In this document: in pieces, positions 1-4,651 of the stretch
Position numbering within the stretch: the stretch's first letter is position 1
Layout of the letters: every line of letters starts with the position of its first letter
Assembly: GCA_902778205.1 (NCBI GenBank)
Contig: CACYWX010000044.1
Span: 1-13,335, forward strand
Length of the DNA: 13,335 nt
Direction: 5' to 3'
From: an uncultured Ruminococcus sp.
GTDB taxonomy: Bacteria > Bacillota > Clostridia > Oscillospirales > CAG-272
The notes under the pieces: generated by a model
Database searches by the model: none
The model's input: the letters and a program-made list of their open reading frames with translations, nothing else
Told to the model about the DNA's origin: nothing
Made by a program: the position numbers and the translations under genes

Positions 1-2
1 CC

Positions 3-1892
3 TACACCCTCTGGTTCGGAAAGAAGACCACCTCCGTGGAGGAGACGGAGCTGTCCGAGGCCGACCCGGACCCTGACCCGGAGGAGGAGCTGACCGTCCT
101 TGACTCCCTCGGCGTCACCTGGTCCTATCCCACCACGGACGTCATGACCGACGAGGACATTCTCTGGGTGTCCTGCACCGCTCCGGCGGGCGCGGAGGTC
201 ACGGCGGACATCGGCGGCATCGTCACCAGTCTTGTCCCCCTGACCCATCCCTCCAAGGACAAAACGGAGGACGGCTGGGTCTACATCTCCTACGGGGCCA
301 ACGCGAAGCTCCCCGCGGCTCCGGCGGGCTGCCTGTGGGACTGCGGGCCCGTGCGCTTCACAGCGGTCCATCCGGATTCCGACGAGCCCATGACCCGGGA
401 CGGCATCCGTGTGCGGACCCTGGGAGAGGACGCGGGGGTGCCCGTGACGGTGAAATCCGACTACACGGCCCTGAAGATCTCCCGCCAGTCCTCCTATTAC
501 AACGACTATACCGTCCAGTCCGCCGGCATGACCGACGACGCCGTTGCCCAGCGGGACGGGTTCTATCTGCTCCGCATGGGCGGCTACGTGGCGGAGGGAG
601 ACGTGACGGAGCTGTCCCGGACCCCGATCGATCCGCAGGACCGGGCGGATTACGGGCTGACCGATCCGGAACCGGATGAAGCGGCGGACGATCCCGTTCC
701 GGACGAGGCGGAGGCTGACACTGCGGATCCCGGAGACGGTCCCGATCCCGCCGACACGGATCAGGAAGAGAAAGACGAGAATGAAGAAAAGGACGATCCC
801 GGAGAGGAGCCGGACAGCGGAGCTGATGCGAAACCGGAGGATCCCCCGGCCGTCATCACCGCCGACCTGTACCGCGCCCCCCTGTCTGACCGGGCCGTGG
901 TGCAGTCCGGCGAGACCATAAACCGGGGCCGGGTCACGGAGGTGCTCTTCCATCTGAGCCGGGGCAAAACAGCGGAGGACGGGACCTCCGTCAGCCGGAT
1001 TATGCCCCCCTACAACGGCTCCGCGGAGGACGGCGTCTTTGTGCTGACCCTTTATTCCGTGGACGGGGAGCGCAGTTCTATTCCGGCCATGGCGGAGAAT
1101 CCCCTGTTCGATTCGGTGGAGATCATCCCCTTTTCCGACCGGGTGCGGTACGTGTTCGCCCTGAAGGATCCCGTGAACTTCTACGGCTTCGATCTGGAGT
1201 ACCGGGGAGACGGGGAGGCCGTGCTGATGCTGCGCAATCCCATTCCGGCGGACCTCCGCTCCGAGCGGCCCCTCGAGGGGATCCGGCTGGTGCTGGACGC
1301 GGGCCACGGCGGGGACGATCCCGGAGCCTTCGGACCCGTGCGGGCGGGAGCCTCTCTGCAGTCCGACGCGGACGCGGCCTCCCCGGCCTTTTCCAACAGC
1401 GAGAAGGATCTGAATCTGGCCCTGGCCCTGGCGGCGGCGGAAAAGCTGCGGGAGCTGGGGGCCCACGTGATCCTGACCCGGGAGGAGGACGTGACCTTCG
1501 ATCTTCTGGAGCGCGCCGCCCTGCTTGAGCAGATCGAGCCGGACCTCTGCATCTCCCTGCATCAGAACTCCATCGGCTACGCCACAGACATCACGAAGGT
1601 CCGGGGAACCCTGGGGCTGTGGTGCGAGGCCGGGGGACAGCTCCTTGCGGACTGCGTGGGCCGGTCCGTGGCGTCCTCCCTGTACCGGAACTACCGGGGC
1701 ACGGCCTGGCAGGCTCTGGCCATATGCCGCAACCCGAAGTTCCCCTCCGCCCTCATCGAGGTGGGCTTCATGACCTCCGTGGAGGAGTTCGAGTTCATGA
1801 CCTCGGAGCGCGGTCTGGAGCTGGGCGCCCAGGGCGTGGCCGACGGCGTGATGCGGTATTTCGAGAGAATGGCGGAGTTCGCGGGGGAGTGA
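3..1892 (+). CDS. N-acetylmuramoyl-L-alanine amidase (Amidase_3), 5'-truncated by the window edge
   Basis: This is a zinc-dependent cell-wall hydrolase that should cut the bond between N-acetylmuramic acid and L-alanine in peptidoglycan. The C-terminal third, about nt 1278-1880, is a full Amidase_3 domain. Its visible zinc ligands are the His of DAGHGG (nt 1305-1307), the Glu of NSEKD (nt 1401-1403) and the His of SLHQN (nt 1560-1562). The catalytic Glu is in LIEVGFM (nt 1758-1760). N-terminal to it is a mostly beta region of unknown fold, interrupted by a very acidic linker rich in Asp, Glu and Pro (about nt 660-848). The frame is open back to the first base, so the true start, and any signal peptide, lies outside the window; the GTG at nt 36 has no ribosome binding site and is not favoured as the start. 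The gene ends in TGA at 1890-1892. The amidase call is firm; the N-terminal region is not recognised. Confidence 0.9.
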   Translation, partial: YTLWFGKKTTSVEETELSEADPDPDPEEELTVLDSLGVTWSYPTTDVMTDEDILWVSCTAPAGAEVTADIGGIVTSLVPLTHPSKDKTEDGWVYISYGANAKLPAAPAGCLWDCGPVRFTAVHPDSDEPMTRDGIRVRTLGEDAGVPVTVKSDYTALKISRQSSYYNDYTVQSAGMTDDAVAQRDGFYLLRMGGYVAEGDVTELSRTPIDPQDRADYGLTDPEPDEAADDPVPDEAEADTADPGDGPDPADTDQEEKDENEEKDDPGEEPDSGADAKPEDPPAVITADLYRAPLSDRAVVQSGETINRGRVTEVLFHLSRGKTAEDGTSVSRIMPPYNGSAEDGVFVLTLYSVDGERSSIPAMAENPLFDSVEIIPFSDRVRYVFALKDPVNFYGFDLEYRGDGEAVLMLRNPIPADLRSERPLEGIRLVLDAGHGGDDPGAFGPVRAGASLQSDADAASPAFSNSEKDLNLALALAAAEKLRELGAHVILTREEDVTFDLLERAALLEQIEPDLCISLHQNSIGYATDITKVRGTLGLWCEAGGQLLADCVGRSVASSLYRNYRGTAWQALAICRNPKFPSALIEVGFMTSVEEFEFMTSERGLELGAQGVADGVMRYFERMAEFAGE

Positions 1893-2098
1893 AGCTAACC
1901 TCAAAGAAAGGGGAAACGCGGCTTCTTGAAATGGAAGCCCGGAGCAGCAAGCTGCTCGGCAAGAACTTTATCATTACACTGGTGCAGCTTCCTTTCCAAA
2001 GTGCGGCACGGGGTAACGTACAGCGCATTTTTTGGGGTTCTGTTTTATCATACGCCTAAGTCAGGTTGCTTTTTGATGCTGAGAAGAGTATATAAATT
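1893..2098. other. Intergenic stretch with one palindrome, no gene seen
   Basis: Nothing coding is supported here. A short palindrome, GAGCAGC and GCTGCTC around an AA loop at 1942-1957, could fold in RNA but lacks a T-tract, so it is not a standard terminator. Base composition shifts from GC-rich to AT-richer at about 1970, which may mark the left border of the CRISPR island. A TTGCTT (2066-2071), 17-bp gap, TATATA (2089-2094) arrangement resembles a plus-strand promoter, but the start it would give falls inside the hairpin at 2099-2134, so it is weak. Confidence 0.4.
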
Positions 2099-2138
2099 AA
2101 CGCTCTGTCCCTTCATTTGTCGGGATAGAGCGTTTTTT
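2099..2138 (+). terminator. Strong intrinsic terminator between amidase and CRISPR array
   Basis: A 13-bp stem pairs AACGCTCTGTCCC (2099-2111) with GGGATAGAGCGTT (2122-2134), with one G.T wobble, and runs into six T residues (2133-2138). It would end transcription coming rightward from the amidase. Read on the minus strand the same hairpin lies just past the decayed end of the array, although its tail there is less T-rich (AATTTATATA). It may therefore also stop array transcripts. Confidence 0.8.
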
Positions 2139-2167
2139 GTTCAAATATCTGTTGACTGATTTGATAA

Positions 2168-2187
2168 TCGCACATGCGGGAAGCATC
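2168..2187 (-). repeat. Decayed terminal CRISPR repeat
   Basis: The plus strand reads TCGCACATGC then GGGAAGCATC. It matches the inner part of the consensus repeat with a 4-base deletion and one substitution, and the CCGTCAAC end is not recognisable. Its place at the low-coordinate edge suggests the old, leader-distal end of the array. Confidence 0.75.
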
Positions 2188-2651
2188 GAAGGAATCTGAA
2201 AGAATACCTCTAGTTCCTCCGTCAACTCGCACATGCACGCGGGATGCATCAGCTCTGGCGGCAGTAGTTGTGTTGATTCTTTTGGCCGTCAACTCGCACA
2301 TGCACGCGGGATGCATCTTCAGCTCCACGAAGCACACGCTGAATGTGGCAGTCCGTCAACTCGCACATGCACGCGGGATGCATCCCTCCGCGGGCACCTG
2401 GTCCGACTGGACGGAGGTGCCGTCAACTCGCACATGCACGCGGGATGCATCCATACAGGGCCGTGGCCGCCACGTCGCCGTCCACCGTCAACTCGCACAT
2501 GCACGCGGGATGCATCCAGAACCTCGATCAGCTTGGCAAGGGATCCGTGGGTCCGTCAACTCGCACATGCACGCGGGATGCATCAGGTAGAATCCGAGAT
2601 CCACCACGCCGCACTCGTCCCGTCAACTCGCACATGCACGCGGGATGCATC
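2168..2651 (-). CRISPR. CRISPR array: seven perfect 32-bp repeats plus one decayed terminal repeat
   Basis: Seven identical 32-bp repeats lie at 2219-2250, 2286-2317, 2353-2384, 2420-2451, 2485-2516, 2553-2584 and 2620-2651. On the plus strand each begins CCGTCAACTCGCACATG and ends CGGGATGCATC. The leading CC is invariant in all copies, so I count it as repeat. The six spacers between them are 33-36 nt, all different. A further 31-nt spacer (2188-2218) is bounded by a decayed repeat at 2168-2187, which has lost four bases (ACGC) and carries a T-to-A change. The repeat can fold through ATGCA and TGCAT around a 7-nt loop. Decayed repeats usually mark the leader-distal end, so I infer a leader on the right and minus-strand transcription, in line with the neighbouring effector gene. 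Under that reading the crRNA repeat ends in GTTGACGG next to the spacer. The presence of the array is certain; its direction is moderately supported. Confidence 0.95.
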
Positions 2652-2672
2652 GGCGAAATATCCATTTTTCAA

Positions 2673-2914
2673 GGTGCATCCTTGTGAATAATGTGCAAGG
2701 CTATCCGTGTACTAAAAGGCTTCATGTTCGGTTGACGGATTGCTCCGTATGGGCGAAACGTCGCTGACCTTTATTCCACATAGCATTTCCCGCCTTGCAA
2801 ACCGGATGAACCGGCTTGTCTTTAACGGCGGAGGGACCATGACCGGGACCCTTTCATCAATCATTTCGGGGTGCGAATCCCCTCATTTTTCCTGTATATT
2901 TGTGTTTCGCGGGA
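2673..2914 (-). ncRNA. Candidate tracrRNA / omega-RNA-like scaffold between effector gene and array
   Basis: This non-coding stretch follows the effector stop codon on the minus strand and leads into the array. It holds two blocks complementary to the CRISPR repeat. Block a (2723-2738, plus strand CATGTTCGGTTGACGG) matches the repeat's reverse complement with one substitution and one missing base. Block b has GGTGCATCC (2673-2681, 8 of 9 pairs) and ATGTGC (2691-2696). Upstream in RNA sense there are hairpins: ACGGA and TCCGT closing a GCAA loop, a GNRA tetraloop in the minus sense only (2735-2748); GCGA and TCGC (2753-2764); CCGG and CCGG (2802-2814); and an enclosing stem of 2789-2794 with 2827-2832 that needs a G.U pair in the minus sense but would be a C.A mismatch in the plus sense. 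These favour a minus-strand RNA. I see no terminator between gene and array on this strand, so processing from the effector transcript, as for TnpB omega-RNA, is plausible. The RNA ends are unknown. Confidence 0.6.
2723..2738 (-). repeat. Anti-repeat block a (complementary to the CRISPR repeat)
   Basis: In minus-strand RNA this is CCGUCAACCGAACAUG. It pairs with the last 17 nt of the inferred crRNA repeat (CAUGUGCGAGUUGACGG) with one mismatch and one bulged A. Eight consecutive pairs (CCGUCAAC with GUUGACGG) are perfect. The first four bases can also pair inside the neighbouring GCAA hairpin, so the two pairings compete in part. Confidence 0.7.
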
Positions 2915-4399
2915 TTATCTGATTCCCATACTGCTTAAATGAGGCTTTTCTTCTGCGTTCAATCTCTCCATTTCCGCGTCATGCAGAAGAGCAAACTGAG
3001 GATAGGTCTTTTTACACAGCTTTTTGTCCGGTTCTTCCAGTGTCGGAGCGGCGTTCATAAGAAGGAATGCTGAATACAGGTCTCTTTGTATCTTGTCACC
3101 GTTTTTCAGGTGATTCCACCGCTGACCCAGCGTTTTCTTCCTGTATTCGTCCGCGGTATGATCGTACTGGCTTGCCTTGAACGTCCGTGTATTAACTTTG
3201 TAGAGATTTCCTCCGACTGATTTCAGTTTGTTTTCCAATATCGTGACAAACATGGACGGCGCGCGATTTGCAAGGGATTTGCCAAACCGTTTCTTTCTGG
3301 CAAAACGACCGTTCTTATCAACCTTTGTCTCCTTAGCTCTCCCCTGCAGTCCCTTGAAGTTCATATCTTCGATATAGACCTCTTTTCCAAGGGAAAGAAT
3401 ATGATTTGCCAGACAGATGTGTTCGTATTTCCTTATATCTGCGTTTTTCCGTTCCAGCTCACGGACACGCCCTTCCATACGGAGATAATGCTTTGTCTTA
3501 ACCCATCGGAGCTTGATTCCCCGTTTGATTGTTCCGTCCGAATTGTAGTTCTGCGGATTCGCCGTCCGGCGGCTTCTGTCCATTTTCCTCTGCAGAGCGG
3601 TTTTCTCGGCGTGATTCCGCCTGATTCCCGCCGCAAGCTCCGCCAGCCGGACTTCCGTCGGCGAGGACCAAGCGATTGTCTGGGTTCCGATGTCGATGCC
3701 GACGCGATTCTTTCCGACAGGCCGGTATTTTGAAGCCGGTTCCCCCTGAAAAGTGACTTGCAGATAATACTTATAGCGTGTTTTCATCCATTTGCGGACG
3801 ACCCGCATATTCCTGACAGGCTTTTCCAGCATTTCGGTTTCATAGTCCGTACAAGGATGCCTGTAAGGAAGGACCAGTTTAATCTGATTCGGGCTTTGTC
3901 CCCCGCTCCAGATCAGATTCCCATCCTTCAGTCTCATCCCGTTTCCGGCTTTTTTGTTAGCGATGCTGTCAAGTGTCCCCCGCCTGTGGAACCGGATCAT
4001 CTTCCCGCTTCCATACAGGAACTTATCAAATGCTCTCCAGACGTCCGAAGCAGATCGATGCGATATTTGTGTGGCTATATGGTCCACAAAATGCTTCTGC
4101 ATGGGCGTCATGTCATTGATAAAGTCATACTCTGAAAAACCAGCCCCTCGTAAAAGCTCCGTCCTCTTTTTGAATAACTGCTTCTTCTCTTTTTCGTCCT
4201 TCACGTCCCGAATGGATTTCATCAACCGCTTCCACTCGCGGGTCCTCTTCAGGTTCTCGTACTTTCGAAGTTCCTTTGCAATCAGTGCGTTTTTCAGTTG
4301 TTCCATAATCCGGAACCGGGTTTCAATGATGTGCTCCTGCCACGGCTCCGTCAGAAGGGGCAGTGTCAAAACACAGCAGTTCTGTTCGGTTTTTGCCAT
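2915..4399 (-). CDS. TnpB/Cas12-like RuvC nuclease beside a CRISPR array, 494 aa
   Basis: This is a putative RNA-guided DNA endonuclease of the TnpB/Cas12 superfamily. The C-terminal half has the split RuvC centre: Asp236 in GIDIGT (RuvC I), Glu344 in VYIEDMNF (RuvC II) and Asp440 in IQRDLYSAF (RuvC III). The N-terminal half, about residues 1-230, is basic and helical and would bind guide RNA and target. Where TnpB carries its two CxxC zinc-ribbon pairs, between RuvC II and III after the T/ASQ motif (ASQ at 409-411), this protein has no cysteines. At 494 aa it is somewhat longer than a typical TnpB (about 400) and in the range of compact Cas12 proteins. I start it at ATG 4397-4399 because AAGGAGG (4405-4411) is correctly placed before it; the frame continues 20 codons upstream but into the promoter. 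No tnpA, cas1 or cas2 is seen. Base composition is visibly lower in GC than the neighbours, suggesting transfer. The superfamily call is firm. Whether it is a CRISPR effector, an intermediate form or a transposon nuclease next to an array is inferred from the anti-repeat and order. Confidence 0.88.
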   Translation of the reverse strand: MAKTEQNCCVLTLPLLTEPWQEHIIETRFRIMEQLKNALIAKELRKYENLKRTREWKRLMKSIRDVKDEKEKKQLFKKRTELLRGAGFSEYDFINDMTPMQKHFVDHIATQISHRSASDVWRAFDKFLYGSGKMIRFHRRGTLDSIANKKAGNGMRLKDGNLIWSGGQSPNQIKLVLPYRHPCTDYETEMLEKPVRNMRVVRKWMKTRYKYYLQVTFQGEPASKYRPVGKNRVGIDIGTQTIAWSSPTEVRLAELAAGIRRNHAEKTALQRKMDRSRRTANPQNYNSDGTIKRGIKLRWVKTKHYLRMEGRVRELERKNADIRKYEHICLANHILSLGKEVYIEDMNFKGLQGRAKETKVDKNGRFARKKRFGKSLANRAPSMFVTILENKLKSVGGNLYKVNTRTFKASQYDHTADEYRKKTLGQRWNHLKNGDKIQRDLYSAFLLMNAAPTLEEPDKKLCKKTYPQFALLHDAEMERLNAEEKPHLSSMGIR

Positions 4400-4401
4400 T
4401 G

Positions 4402-4459
4402 CCTCCTCCTTGCGGTTTGATTGCGTTTCTATTATACCGTGTTCATCCGATCTTGTCAA
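4402..4459 (-). promoter_or_regulatory. Consensus sigma-A promoter and RBS for the TnpB/Cas12-like gene
   Basis: On the minus strand TTGACA (4454-4459) and TATAAT (4431-4436) are exact consensus hexamers separated by 17 bp. Transcription should start near 4424, leaving a short leader of about 25 nt that contains AAGGAGG (4405-4411). This supports ATG 4397-4399 as the start and suggests constitutive, strong expression. Confidence 0.88.
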
Positions 4460-4586
4460 TACCTTTTCGCATAGGGTGCAAAACCTTTCCTGTTTTTTCC
4501 GAACATGTTCCCATACCGGTCCGGAATGCCGTCACGTTCTCTTACCCGGACAGCCGTTTTTTTCATCCGAATCCTCTCCCCCGCCC

Positions 4587-4645
4587 TTGCCAACTCCCCC
4601 ATTCTGTGCTACAATCAAACTACCGAATCCTTCGTCATCAGGAGG
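4587..4645 (+). promoter_or_regulatory. Promoter and RBS of the beta-helix gene
   Basis: TTGCCA (4587-4592), a 17-bp gap and TACAAT (4610-4615) form a good sigma-A promoter. AGGAGG (4640-4645) lies 6 bases before ATG 4652 and decides the start over upstream in-frame ATG codons at 4505 and later. This promoter is divergent from that of the nuclease gene, about 130 bp away. Confidence 0.75.
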
Positions 4646-4651
4646 CATCCC

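Noticed and set aside
1931..2059. Possible 42-aa ORF after the amidase
   Set aside because: The nearest purine-rich stretch is about 18 bases before the ATG, too far to act as an RBS, and the peptide matches nothing I recognise.
2099..2138. Hairpin as an IS200/IS605 end structure
   Set aside because: The 13-bp stem with six T residues is a standard intrinsic terminator, and no tnpA or matching opposite-end hairpin was found.
2174..2691. Open frames with repeated HARGMH, RTCTRDAS or NSHMHAGCI peptides
   Set aside because: The peptide repeats are simply the 32-bp CRISPR repeat read in different frames; there is no RBS, and the spacers between them are unrelated.
2695..2711. Possible minus-strand leader promoter (TTTAGT, 17 bp, CATTAT) just before the array
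   Set aside because: The spacing is right, but both hexamers are poor matches (3 of 6 and 4 of 6), so it was not listed as a feature.
2870..2890. tRNA-like T-arm (GGGG, 7-nt loop, CCCC with a TGCGAAT loop)
   Set aside because: No acceptor, D or anticodon arm could be built around it; it is kept only as a small hairpin within the scaffold region. The T-rich tail on the plus strand might weakly terminate plus-strand RNA, but the stem is only 4 bp.
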